NCBI RefSeq assembly: GCF_009857845.1
Contig: NZ_WWEQ01000023.1
Location: 1 to 42,621 of the forward strand
Direction of reading: 5' to 3'
Source of the DNA: Brevibacterium rongguiense
GTDB lineage: Bacteria; Actinomycetota; Actinomycetes; Actinomycetales; Brevibacteriaceae
Length of the DNA stretch: 42,621 bases
This document shows, one piece after another, positions 16,802-25,510 of this stretch. Under the pieces are notes generated by a model that saw only the letters and a list, made by a program, of their open reading frames with translations, was not told the DNA's origin and ran no database searches. How positions within the stretch are numbered: the stretch's first letter is position 1; the number at the start of each line of letters is the position of its first letter. The position numbers and the translations under genes are program-made.

Positions 16802-18297
16802 TCAGCTCGGGAAGGCGACGCAGGCCGAGCGCCACTCGGTGTAGTAGTCCCAGGTCTCCGCCGAGCACTCCGGTGGGCCGTACTGCGAGAGCTTGGCGCC
16901 CATGTGGGGCATGTGCGGCCAGGCGCCTACTCCGGGGCGGCTGACGTGGAGCATGCCGGCCTCGAAGCGGTCGAGGGCGTCGTAGATGTGCCCGCGGTCG
17001 TTCGTGAAGATCGTCCCGGACATCCCGTAGACCACGGAGTTCGACACGTCCATCGCATCGTCGAAGCCGTCGACGTCGATGACGGAGAGCACCGGGCCGA
17101 ACACCTCCTCCGTGCCGATGTAGGAGTCCCGGGCGACGTCGGTGAGCACGGTGGGCTGCATGAAGTAGCCGCCCTCGAGGTCGCCGTCGGTGGCACGCTT
17201 GCCCCCGTGACGATCGTCGCACCGTCCTGCTCCGCACGCTCGACGGCTGCGAGGCAGGCGCTCAGCCGGGCGTCGTCGACGACGGGTCCCAGGGTCGTGC
17301 CGTCCTGCGCGGGGTCGCCGATGACGAACGCGTCGAGCCGCTCGCGCAGCCGGCCCACGAGGTCGTCGCGGACCCTGCGGTCGACGAGCACCCGGCTCGT
17401 GGCGCTGCAGCGCTGGCCTGCCTGGCCGAATGCCCCGAAGACGATCGCGTCGGCCGCGGTGTCCAGGTCCGCGTCGTCGAGGACGATGACCGCGTTCTTG
17501 CCGCCCAGCTCCAGCTGGGTGCGGGCGAGGCGGCCGGCGGCGGCCTTCTGGATGGCCTGGCCCACCGGCAGCGAGCCGGTGAATGAGATGCCGCGGACAT
17601 CCGGGTGCGCGGTCAGGGTCTCCCCGGCCTCGCGGTCGCCCTGGACGAGGTTGAGCACGCCGGCGGGGACACCGGAGTCGATCATGATGTCGACGATCGC
17701 GGTGGTGCACAGCGGGGCCAGCGGCGAGGGCTTGATGATCGCGGTGCAGCCGGAGAGCAGCGCAGGGGCGATCTTCCACACGGGGATGGCGACGGGGAAG
17801 TTCCACGGCGTGATGAGGGCGACGATGCCCAGGGGCTTGCGCCAGGTCAGCGCCATCGTCCGGCCCGAATCGGCCGGCAGGGTGGAGCCGTGCATGCGCC
17901 GGCCCTCACCCGCGGTGAAGCGCAGGATGTCGATGCCGCGCTGGACCTCGCCCCGCGCCTCGGCGAGGGTCTTGCCCTGCTCGCGGGTGACGATCGCGGC
18001 GAGTGACTCCTTGCGCTTGGCCATGGTCTGGGCGGCCGCGAAGAGGATGTCCCCGCGCTTGATGGAGCCCAGCTTCTCCCATTCGGCCGCCGCGTCCGCG
18101 GCCGCCTGGATGGCGGCGAGCGAGTCCTCGCGGGTCGATTCGGGGAACCTGCCGATCACGTCGGAGGTGTCCGTGGGATTGATGTCGGCGAACGTGGCGC
18201 CGTCAGAGGCCGGGACCCACTGGTCGCCGATGCGGTTGAGGAGCAGCCGGCTGGGGACTGCGGTGGGCGTGGTGGCGGATTCGACTGTCGTGGTCAT
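16802..18297 (-). pseudogene. phnY: Aldehyde dehydrogenase, probable phosphonoacetaldehyde dehydrogenase (frameshift at 17202-17206)
   Basis: Joined over the break, this is an NAD(P)-dependent aldehyde dehydrogenase of about 498 residues, the normal family length. Motifs in the first frame are ITPWNFPVAIPVWKIAPAL, KPSPLAP, FTGSLPVG, ELGGKNAVIVLDDADL (with catalytic Glu) and FGQAGQRCSATSR (catalytic Cys). The second frame takes over at the expected place: GGKRATDGDLEGGYFMQPTV, then EEVFGPVLSVI and the C-terminus. The shift falls in a run of five C (G on the coding strand); one more base restores the frame. Between the phosphonoacetate hydrolase and the FAD enzyme, it most likely makes phosphonoacetate from phosphonoacetaldehyde. 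The substrate is inferred from context; other semialdehydes are possible. ATG 18297 is five bases after the permease stop. Confidence 0.82.
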
Positions 18298-18302
18298 GGT
18301 TC

Positions 18303-19583
18303 TCACTCCGAATTCGGTCGCTTGTTCCAGCAGGGGATGAGGATGAGCGCGGCGACGGCGGCGGCGCCGGCGAACACGTAGAAGACGGTCGCGGTGCTGA
18401 GGAAGCCGGGCAGCAGGCCGCCCATGATCGCGCCGATCGAGCCGCAGCCGTTGATGAAGCCGGTGGCGCCGGCCGCGTACTTGCTCGTGCCGAAGTCCAC
18501 GGCGGCCACACCGGAGACCATCGCGTCCGCTCCGTAGGCGGTGAGGCCCACGACGCCCAGGAGCACGCAGACCAGCGCGATCGACTTCGTGTGCGCGGCG
18601 GGGCTCCACAGGATGAGGGCGATGACGAGGATGCCCAGCGAGAGCACGGTGGGCGGGATGCGGCGGGCGTGGAAGAGCGTGTCCGAGGTCCAGCCCACGG
18701 CCACCGGGGCGATGACGCCGGCGATGCCGAACGCGATCGGGACCATCGAGGCCGTGACGGCGGAGAGCTCGGGGATCGCGTCGAGCACGAGCACGGGGCC
18801 CCACAGCAGGACCGCGTAGCGCGCCGGCTTGATGAGGAAGTACACGATGCCCAGGCGCAGCACCATCGCGTCGTTGCGGGCCGCGGCGATGAGGTCGTGC
18901 GGGGAGAACCTGTTGGCGACCTTGACCACCGGGACGGGCGCGCGCGTCTTGCGGTGCTCGTGCGGTTCGTCGAGGCCGGAGAGGTCGTCGTCGATGGCGG
19001 GCAGGCCCACCTCGCGCGGGCTGTTGCGCTGGAAGACGAGGAACAGCGCGAGCGCCAGGAAGATGACCGCCGCGCCGGCGAAGAAGGCCGCGTGCCACGT
19101 GTGGAAGATCGAGTAGGCCACCCAGCTGAGGATCGGCACGGCGACGAGGCCGCCGAAGGCGTAGCTCGTCGAGAACAGGCCCATGGCCCGGCCGCGGGTC
19201 CTGATGGTGAAGAACGAGGCGATGTTCTTGCTCAGGGCGGACCAGCCGGTGGACTGGGCAAGGCCCTGGACGATCATGAGCGGCATGAACAGCCACAGGG
19301 CCGGGATGAGGCCCATGAAGAGCGCAGCGACACCGGCCATCGCCATGCCGCCGGCAACGACGACGCGGGTGCCGAAGCGCTCGGCGAGCGCACCCCAGAC
19401 GAACTGGCCGACCGCATAGGCGGCGAGGTAGCCGGAGTCGAGGATGCCCAGGTGCTGGCGGGACATGAAGCCGTCGTCGAGGATGCCGACCTTGGCGGCG
19501 GAGAAGGCGTTGCGGGGGAAGTAGAACGCCGCGTAGGACAGCCAGGACAGGGCGAAGATGCGCAGCTGCCACGTGCGCAGCAC
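18303..19583 (-). CDS. MFS transporter, organophosphate:phosphate antiporter (GlpT/UhpC-like) type, probable phosphonate permease
   Basis: The 426-residue product has about 12 hydrophobic segments in two halves. The opening (LSYAAFYFPRNAFSAAKVGI) and the loop FVWGALAERFGTRVV are typical of the OPA family, which carries phosphorylated or phosphonate-like solutes. Its place between phosphonoacetate hydrolase and the dehydrogenase points to uptake of AEP or a relative. The GTG at 19583 is the only start in frame, but it has a poor ribosome site. Upstream in the same frame the sequence still reads like a protein tail (SSAQPATSRSIGPDGRVRKT), and a GTG overlapping the hydrolase stop exists in another frame at 19747. 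So the true start may lie at 19747, with a further one-base error near 19740. Confidence 0.85.
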   Translation of the reverse strand: MLRTWQLRIFALSWLSYAAFYFPRNAFSAAKVGILDDGFMSRQHLGILDSGYLAAYAVGQFVWGALAERFGTRVVVAGGMAMAGVAALFMGLIPALWLFMPLMIVQGLAQSTGWSALSKNIASFFTIRTRGRAMGLFSTSYAFGGLVAVPILSWVAYSIFHTWHAAFFAGAAVIFLALALFLVFQRNSPREVGLPAIDDDLSGLDEPHEHRKTRAPVPVVKVANRFSPHDLIAAARNDAMVLRLGIVYFLIKPARYAVLLWGPVLVLDAIPELSAVTASMVPIAFGIAGVIAPVAVGWTSDTLFHARRIPPTVLSLGILVIALILWSPAAHTKSIALVCVLLGVVGLTAYGADAMVSGVAAVDFGTSKYAAGATGFINGCGSIGAIMGGLLPGFLSTATVFYVFAGAAAVAALILIPCWNKRPNSE

Positions 19584-19743
19584 CTGGCGCTTCGTCTTGC
19601 GGACCCGGCCGTCGGGGCCGATGCTGCGGCTGGTGGCGGGCTGCGCCGACGACGCTGTCGGCGACTGGGGGGCTGCGCTCGGGGGCTCGGGGGAATCGCG
19701 GGGGGCGGGGGCGGCTGTGCCAGCGGTGCCGGGCGGGGAGGAA

Positions 19744-21089
19744 TCACACCGGGGCGCCTGCGGTGACGGCGGCGTGGGTGGTGACGACCCAGTAGGCGTC
19801 GTAGTTGTGGAGGATGGCCGTGCTGCCGTCGGGGCCGGTGGCCTCGGTGTCCGTGGGGGCGGGCAGCGTGCGGTTGATGATGAACGGGATGTTCAGCTCG
19901 CCCAGTCCGCCGTGCGAGCGCAGCGGCACCTCGAGGTTGCTCAGGTCGTGCCAGGCCGGGAAGCGGCCGATCGCGGCGTCCTTGTCGGAGAGCACGGTGA
20001 GGTCGCCCATGCGGTCGAGGGGCATCTCGTAGATCTCCGCGGCCTCCTCGGACGGCAGGACGGCGGAGACGCCCTCGCGCCCGCGCAGCGCCTCGATGAC
20101 CTTGTTCCGGTCCGCGCCCTCGGGCAGGTAGACGTTGGCGAACGAGCCCAGCGCGCCGTGGTGGACGGTGTAGGGGTCGGTGATGGGGAGGATGACGCGG
20201 CTGCCGGTCTCGCCCTCGCCGATGCCCAGGATCGTGTCGACCTCCTCCTCCAGGTAGATGACGCGGGGCGTGCCGTCCGCATGGTGCTTGGGCGACATGC
20301 CGTGGTCGGCGGTGATGGCGACGACGGCGCCCAGCTCGTCGAGCTGCGAGGCGTAGGTGTCGACCATCGCGTAGAAGTCGTTGGCCACCTCGGTGCCCGG
20401 CGCGTTCTTGTGCTGGATGTAGTCGGTGAGCGTGAGGTACATGACGTCGGGGCGGCGGGTGCGCAGCAGCTCGACGCCGGCCGCGAGCGCGAACTCGCTG
20501 AGCTCGGCGGAGTAGACGCTGGGCAGCTCCATGCCGGTGAGGCCCAGGGCGTCCTCGATCCCGTTGTCCTCCTGCGTCACCGTGTCGGCCTTCTCCGCGG
20601 AGAAGCAGATGCCGGGGTTCTGGGGCTCGACGTACTCGCCGGAGCCATCGGGGTCGAGGCCGGGCTGCGTGATGCCGGAGGCCAGCAGGCGGCGCAGCTT
20701 GTCCTTCGCGGTCACGACCGCGACGTCGAGGCCTGCTGCGGCCGCGGCGGCGAAGACGGTGGGGCGCGCAGGAACTTGGGGTCGTTCATGAGCACCTCCT
20801 CGCCGGTGGAGGGGTCGAGGATGTAGTTGCCGCAGATGCCGTGGTAGGCCGGCGGGCGGCCCGTGGCGATCGACATGTTGTTCGGGTTGGTCAGCGTGGG
20901 AATCGCGCAGTGCGCGCCCCAGTACTCGCCCGTCTGCGATTCGAGGAGGTTCTTGAGCCACGGCATGCGCCCGGCCGCGATGGCCTCTTCGTGGTACGCG
21001 GGCTCGCTGCCGTCGATGCAGATGACGACGACCGGTGTGCCGTCGTGGACGTATTCGCGGCCGTTGACGTCGAACTTCACAGTGCTCAT
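19744..21089 (-). pseudogene. phnA: Phosphonoacetate hydrolase PhnA (frameshift at 20761-20764)
   Basis: The enzyme cleaves the C-P bond of phosphonoacetate to acetate and phosphate. It belongs to the alkaline phosphatase superfamily. The first frame has the metal-binding VVICIDGSEPAYH (Asp26) and the nucleophile block IPTLTNPNNMSIATGRPP (Thr67), and reads to MNDPKFLRAP. The second frame continues at once with TVFAAAAAAGLDVAVVTAKD, then YLTLTDYIQHKNAPG, VVAITADHGMSPKHH (metal ligands Asp-His), and a conserved His-bearing SHGGLGE block near the end. One missing C in a run of four explains the break; the repaired protein would be about 448 residues, near the family's 410-430. ATG 21089 has ribosome site AAGGAG. 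It heads the phosphonate operon. Confidence 0.87.
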
Positions 21090-21156
21090 TTCGGCTCCTT
21101 GTCGGTGTGCTGGTGAGTTCAGTCTTCGCCAGCGCACTCCGAAGCAGAAGTGGGCG

Positions 21157-21176
21157 TTTATATATGGGGGTATAGG
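21157..21176 (-). promoter_or_regulatory. AT-rich palindromic element upstream of phnA
   Basis: In very GC-rich surroundings this stretch holds TATA-TGGGGG-TATA and, on the minus strand, a TATAAA-like -10 about 68 bases before the phnA ATG. No good -35 box precedes it, as often in LysR-activated promoters. The assignment to the nearby LysR regulator is inference. The rest of 21090-21307 shows nothing further. Confidence 0.4.
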
Positions 21177-21307
21177 CGCGCTCTATGGCCTGCGCTGCGC
21201 GTTGGGAACATCCCGCGGGCAGCGGGGGGCAGCGGGGCAGGGGGCACGTGCAGACTCCGCCGCCGAGGCGCGGGCCGGGCACGGCGCGCCCGCGCCGGCT
21301 GCGGCCG

Positions 21308-22106
21308 TCACCGGCCGGTGAACTCCGGGCGCCGGCGCCCCTGGAAGGCCGTGAAGCCCTCCCGGTAGTCGGCGGTGGTGCGCGCGGCCTCCTGGAGCCG
21401 CGCCTCGGCGGCGAGCACCTGGGCGACCGGCGGGCGCTGGTCGAAGGCCTCCTGGGTACGCCTTCTCCATGGCGTAGGCGCGGGCCGGGCCCGCCGCGAG
21501 CCGCGGGGCCGTGGCGGTCACCCGCTCGGCCAGCTGCGCGGCGGGCAGGGCGCGTGAGACGAGGCCGGCGGCTGCCGCCTCGGTGCCGGTAAGGAGCTCG
21601 CCGGTGAGGATGAGGTCCATGGTGCGGTGGTAGCCGAACGCGTCGAGGAAGTAGCGGTGGGCCCCGGAGTCGAGCACGGCGCCGAGTGCGGCGAACGGCG
21701 AGCCGAACTTCGCGTCCGCCGCGGCGTAGACGAGGTCCGCGGCCGCGGCGAGCCCGAACCCCAGGCCCAGCGCGGCCCCCTGGACCTGGGCGATGACGGG
21801 GATGGGCAGGGCGCGCAGGGACTCGAAGACGGGGCCGAAGTCCTCGGTGAGGAACGCGTGGGCATCGTCGGCCTCGACGTCGACGTCCGCGATGTCGCGG
21901 CCAGCGCAGAAGACGCTGCCCTCGCCCCGCAGCACGAGGACGCGGATGCGCCCCGCGGTGTCGAGGGTGCCGGCGTCGGCGGCGACGCGGTCCACGGCCG
22001 CGCGCAGCTCACCGAGCGCGCGGGCGTCCAGGGCGTTGCGGGTGCGCGGCCCGTCCAGGACGATCGTCGCGACCGCGCCGTCGGTCTCGAGGCGGATGTC
22101 CGTCAT
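21308..22106 (-). pseudogene. paaG: Enoyl-CoA hydratase/isomerase, probable PaaG (frameshift near 21454-21460)
   Basis: This crotonase-fold protein of about 265 residues has VFCAGRDIADVDVE (oxyanion strand) and VQGAALGLGFGLAAAADLVY. At the positions of the two hydratase glutamates it has Phe (GSPFAALG) and Asp (RTMDLILTG), while the LDSGAHRYF stretch lines up with the IPDCGG stretch holding the catalytic Asp of E. coli PaaG. It is therefore more likely the isomerase turning epoxy-phenylacetyl-CoA into oxepin-CoA than a hydratase. After AMEKA the frame changes; the new frame gives the expected end, TQEAFDQRPPVAQVLAAEAR and YREGFTAFQGRRRPEFTGR. The shift needs one extra base or two missing. ATG 22106 has ribosome site AAGGAG. 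It lies 107 bases after paaE, probably in the same operon. Confidence 0.8.
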
Positions 22107-22213
22107 GGCTGCTCCTTCTTCCGCGGGTTCCTCCGCGGCGTTCGCCGGCCGCGCTCGGCCTGCCCGTTGCGCTCGGCGTTTCCGCCGTGCTGTGCCCTCC
22201 GACGCCGCGCCGC

Positions 22214-23359
22214 CTACTGGTCGTAGTCGACGTCGACGACCTCGCTGGTGGGGGTGGACTGGCACGTGAGCACGTACCCGGCGGCCAGTTCGTCGGGTTC
22301 GAGCGCGAAGTTGTCGGCCATGTCCACGGTGCCCGCGCACAGCTTGGCCTTGCAGGTGCCGCACACCCCGCCGGCACACGCGTAGGGCACGTCCGGCCGC
22401 GAGCGCAGGGCCGCCGCGAGGATCGTCTCCGGGCTGCGCCGCGGGGTGCGCACGGTGCCGGTGCGCCCGTCGAGGGTGAACCGGATGCTCGCCTGGGGCC
22501 CGGTCTCCTCGTCCGGGCGGGTGCGGCGGGGGGCCGGTGCGCGGTCCTCCCCGGGCCTGCCGGTGTTGAACAGCTCGAAGCGGATCCGCGCGCGCTCAAC
22601 CCCGTGCGCGTCGAGGCGCGTGCGCGCGAGCTCCACGAGCGGCAGCGGCCCGCACAGGAACCACTCGTCCACCGTCTCCGGCGGCACCAGGTGGGTGAGC
22701 AGGGCATCGAGCTTCGGCGCGTCGATGCGACCGGAGTAGAGCTCCGCGGAGCGCCCCTCCGCGGAGAGCACGTGGTGCATGTCGAAGCGCGCGGGATAGC
22801 GGTCCTTGAGGTCGGCGAGCTCCTCGAGGAACATGACGTCGGCACTCGAGCGGTTGGCGTAGACGAGGGTGAACGTGCACCCCGGCTTCTCCCGCAGGGC
22901 CGCGGCCCCCAGCGCCATGACCGGGGTGATCCCGGAGCCCGCCGCGATCGCGACGATCCGCCCGGACTGGACCTCGGAGGTGAATGTGCCCTGCGGATTC
23001 ATCACCTCCAGCTCGTCGCCCACGGTGAGTTCGCGGCGCACGAACGAGGAGAACAGCCCGTCCGGCGTCTCCTTCACGCCGATGCGCAGCTGGCGGCCGT
23101 CCGGGGGCGCGCACAGGGAGTAGCTGCGGCGCACCTCGTGCCCGTCGATGCGGGTGCGGACCGCGATGTGCTGGCCGGGCACGAAGGAGAACTCCTGGGC
23201 CAGCGCCTCGGGCACGGCGAAGGCGACCTCCACGGCGTCGGCGGTGAGCTCGCGGATCTCCTCGACGCGCAGGGAGTGGAAGGCCAGCCGCCGCCGAGGC
23301 GGGGGCTGGGTCGCGGGGCCGCCCTCCTGGGCGGCGGCGGGCGCGGCGGTCTGGCTCAT
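22214..23359 (-). CDS. paaE: Phenylacetyl-CoA epoxidase reductase PaaE
   Basis: PaaE passes electrons from NADPH through FAD and a 2Fe-2S cluster to the PaaABC oxygenase. Residues about 25-270 are a ferredoxin-reductase module: RRSYSLCAPP (flavin contact), IVAIAAGSGITPVMALG (NAD(P)H loop) and WFLCGPLPLVE. Residues about 290-381 are a plant-type ferredoxin with YACAGGVCGTCKAKLCAG and a last Cys in VLTCQS, giving the four cluster ligands. The 381-residue length is normal for actinobacteria. The start overlaps the paaD stop by one base, and the gene closes the tightly overlapped paaABCDE run. Confidence 0.95.
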   Translation of the reverse strand: MSQTAAPAAAQEGGPATQPPPRRRLAFHSLRVEEIRELTADAVEVAFAVPEALAQEFSFVPGQHIAVRTRIDGHEVRRSYSLCAPPDGRQLRIGVKETPDGLFSSFVRRELTVGDELEVMNPQGTFTSEVQSGRIVAIAAGSGITPVMALGAAALREKPGCTFTLVYANRSSADVMFLEELADLKDRYPARFDMHHVLSAEGRSAELYSGRIDAPKLDALLTHLVPPETVDEWFLCGPLPLVELARTRLDAHGVERARIRFELFNTGRPGEDRAPAPRRTRPDEETGPQASIRFTLDGRTGTVRTPRRSPETILAAALRSRPDVPYACAGGVCGTCKAKLCAGTVDMADNFALEPDELAAGYVLTCQSTPTSEVVDVDYDQ

Positions 23360-24102
23360 CAGTGCACCTTGAAGTAGTCGAAGGGCTCCAGGCACTCGAG
23401 GCACTGGTGGAGCGCCTTGCAGGAGGTGGAGCCGAAGCGGGAGAGCTCGCGGGTGCGCAGCGAGTGGCAGTGGGGGCACTTGACGGCCAGGCCCAGGCCG
23501 ACGGGCCCGGCGGGACGGGCGGCGGCGGTGCCGCTGGGCGGGGCGATGCCGTACTCGGCCAGCTTGGCCCGCCCGGCGGCGCTCATCCAGTCCGTGGTCC
23601 ACGCGGGCTGGAGCGACAGGTCGATGTCGACCCGGCCTGCCCCGGCGCTGCGCGCGGCGCGGGCGATGTCGTTGCGGATCGTCTCCATCGCGGGGCACCC
23701 GGAGTACGTGGGGGTGATGACGACGCGGACGCGGGGGGCGAGCGCCTCGTCGGCATCCGCCTGGCGGCCGTGGGCGAGTCGTTCGGTGTGCCCCCGGCCG
23801 TCCGTCGGAGGGGATGGTCGGTCGTCTGCCGGTTCCACCCGCGCGTCGAACTCGAGCGCGCGGAGGATGCCGAGGTCCGCGATGCTGAGCACGGGGATCT
23901 CCGGGTCCGCGACGGCGGCGATCGCGGCGCGGATCCGCGCGCGGTCCGCCGACTCGTCCCGCGGAGCGGCCGCAGCCGCCGCGGCATCGGGCCCGCGCGC
24001 CGCCTCGGGCTCCCGAGTCCCCGCGGGTGCGGGCGGACCCTCGCCCACCCCTCCGGGGACAGTGCGCTGGCCCACGCGGTCCTGGCACACGGCGGCGCTC
24101 AC
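23359..24102 (-). CDS. paaD: Phenylacetyl-CoA epoxidase maturation factor PaaD
   Basis: PaaD belongs to the MIP18/DUF59 family and is thought to help build or repair the metal centres of the epoxidase. The DUF59 core is visible as VADPEIPVLSIADLGILRAL and VVITPTYSGCPAMETIRNDI, split by a charged insertion of about 40 residues. The C-terminal zinc-ribbon, typical of PaaD, has CPHCHSLRTREL, then STSCKALHQCLECLEPFDYF. The 247-residue length exceeds the usual 165-180 because of an Ala/Pro-rich N-terminus and the insertion. The GTG start overlaps the paaC stop (GTGA). Confidence 0.92.
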   Translation of the reverse strand: MSAAVCQDRVGQRTVPGGVGEGPPAPAGTREPEAARGPDAAAAAAAPRDESADRARIRAAIAAVADPEIPVLSIADLGILRALEFDARVEPADDRPSPPTDGRGHTERLAHGRQADADEALAPRVRVVITPTYSGCPAMETIRNDIARAARSAGAGRVDIDLSLQPAWTTDWMSAAGRAKLAEYGIAPPSGTAAARPAGPVGLGLAVKCPHCHSLRTRELSRFGSTSCKALHQCLECLEPFDYFKVH

Positions 24103-25139
24103 CAGGTCGCCCCGGGGTGCTGGCGCGCGAGCACCTGCATCTCGGCCAGGAGGAAGCCCAGGTGCGGGGTGTGGCGGCCCTGGCGCGCGCCCACCATGAG
24201 CGGAGCAGCGGTCGGAACGCTCAGCGTCGCCTGCTCGATGACCTCGGCGACCCGGGCCTCGAAGGCCTCGCGCAGCCCTGCGCGCTCGGGGGCGATGCCC
24301 GCGGTGATGAGCTCGGCGTTGCCGGTGTCGTCGAAGAGCTCGGCCACGGCCGGCCACACCTCCGCGAGCCCCTGCTGCATGCGGCGGTGCGATTCGACCG
24401 TGCCATCGCCCAGCCGCAGCACCCACAGGTCCGCGTGCTCCACGTGGTAGTCGACCTCCTTGAGCGATTTGGCGGCGACGGCGGCGAGGAACTCGTCCGC
24501 GGAGCCCAGCAGGGCGCCGTAGAGCAGCTGCTGGAAGTGGGCGACGAGGAAGACCTTGGCGATCGTCTGCGCGAAGTCGCCGTTGGGCTGCTCGACGAGG
24601 GCGCAGCAGCGGAACTCCGACTCGTCGCGGAAGTACGCGAGCTCGTCCTCGCTGCGGCCCAGCCCGCGGCCGGCGTACTGGAGCAGCAGGCGGGCCGCGC
24701 CCAGCTGGTCGAGCCCGATGTTCGTCAGCGCGATGTCCTCCTCCAGCTCCGGGCCCTTGGCCACGAGCTCGCCCAGGCGCTGGGCCATGATGAGCGCGTC
24801 GTCGCCCAGCTCGAGGGCGTAGCGTGCGGTCGCCTCAGCGGGGACGGCGGTGATCGCGGCGGTGAGCGGCGTACCGGCCTGCGGGTCGAGGGCATAGGCC
24901 TCGAGCTCGTCGGCGACGGCCGGCATGCCGTACGCGGCCGGCTGGGCTGCGGTCTGCTCGGCGGCGTGGCCCGCCACCTGATCCGGGGCCTGCTCGGCGG
25001 CCTGGCCGGCAGCCGGGCCCGCAGGCTGGCCCGCGCGCTGCCCCTCGGCCTGGCCCGCGGTCTGCTCTGCCACCTGGCCAGCCGGTGCCGCGGCGGCGGG
25101 CGCCTGCGGCTCCGGCGCGTGCGCGTCTGCCCCGTTCAC
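24099..25139 (-). CDS. paaC: Phenylacetyl-CoA epoxidase structural subunit PaaC
   Basis: PaaC is the ferritin-like partner of PaaA; it supports the complex but does not hold the active di-iron site. The core begins near residue 90 (ATARYALELGDDALIMAQRL) and contains ELEEDIALTNIGLDQLGAAR, LAYFRDESEFRCCALVEQPN and LKEVDYHVEHADLWVLRLGD, all characteristic of the family. The C-terminal GRHTPHLGFLLAEMQVLARQ also matches. The product of 346 residues is about 90 longer than E. coli PaaC owing to an N-terminal stretch rich in Ala, Gly and Gln with a degenerate AGQ/AEQ repeat. GTG 25139 overlaps the paaB stop (GTGA). Part of the extension may be untranslated if a later start is used, but I see no better one. 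Confidence 0.93.
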   Translation of the reverse strand: MNGADAHAPEPQAPAAAAPAGQVAEQTAGQAEGQRAGQPAGPAAGQAAEQAPDQVAGHAAEQTAAQPAAYGMPAVADELEAYALDPQAGTPLTAAITAVPAEATARYALELGDDALIMAQRLGELVAKGPELEEDIALTNIGLDQLGAARLLLQYAGRGLGRSEDELAYFRDESEFRCCALVEQPNGDFAQTIAKVFLVAHFQQLLYGALLGSADEFLAAVAAKSLKEVDYHVEHADLWVLRLGDGTVESHRRMQQGLAEVWPAVAELFDDTGNAELITAGIAPERAGLREAFEARVAEVIEQATLSVPTAAPLMVGARQGRHTPHLGFLLAEMQVLARQHPGATW

Positions 25140-25510
25140 AGGTGCGGCACCCCCTCCGCGCGGGCGTAGAACGTGGGGTGGCGGTAGACCTTGTCGCCCG
25201 CCGTCTCGAAGTAGGCGCCCCTGCGATCTGGATCCGAGGCGGTGATCTGGGCACTGGGCACCACCCACAGCGAGACGCCCTCGGAGCGCCGCGTGTAGAG
25301 ATCGCGCGCGTTCTCCAGCGCCATCTGGGCATCCGCGGCGTGCAGCGAGCCCGCGTGCACGTGGCTCAGCCCGCGCGCCGAGCGCACGAAGACCTCCCAC
25401 AGCGGCCAGCTGCGCGCGGGCAGCTCGGCCACACCCGCACCCTGCTCGGCGGGCGAGCGCCGATCCTCCCCGCTCGCCGTGGCATCCCGAGTGCCCCGCT
25501 CGTCGGCCAT
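25136..25510 (-). CDS. paaB: Phenylacetyl-CoA epoxidase subunit PaaB
   Basis: PaaB is the small bridging subunit of the epoxidase. The 124-residue product carries the family core from about residue 34: WPLWEVFVRSARGLSHVHAG, ALENARDLYTRRSEGVSLWV and a C-terminal KVYRHPTFYARAEGVPHL. About 30 extra residues precede the core compared with E. coli. The ATG shares one base with the paaA stop (TGATG), so translation is coupled. Confidence 0.93.
   Translation of the reverse strand: MADERGTRDATASGEDRRSPAEQGAGVAELPARSWPLWEVFVRSARGLSHVHAGSLHAADAQMALENARDLYTRRSEGVSLWVVPSAQITASDPDRRGAYFETAGDKVYRHPTFYARAEGVPHL

Noticed and set aside
17202-17206. Programmed ribosomal frameshifting in the dehydrogenase
   Set aside because: No slippery heptamer with downstream structure, and other unrelated genes in the window are broken in the same way; error or mutation is simpler.
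16802-18297. Phosphonoacetaldehyde hydrolase (PhnX) route
   Set aside because: No HAD-family phosphonatase is present; an aldehyde dehydrogenase and phosphonoacetate hydrolase are found instead.
16904-18340. Long plus-strand open frame opposite the aldehyde dehydrogenase
   Set aside because: It is the antisense shadow of a recognisable gene; its translation is Ala/Arg/Ser-rich with no domain. Very high GC makes long shadows common.
20712-21137. A separate short gene for the N-terminal part of phosphonoacetate hydrolase
   Set aside because: The two halves join without loss of any conserved residue, so one frameshifted gene is simpler than two genes.
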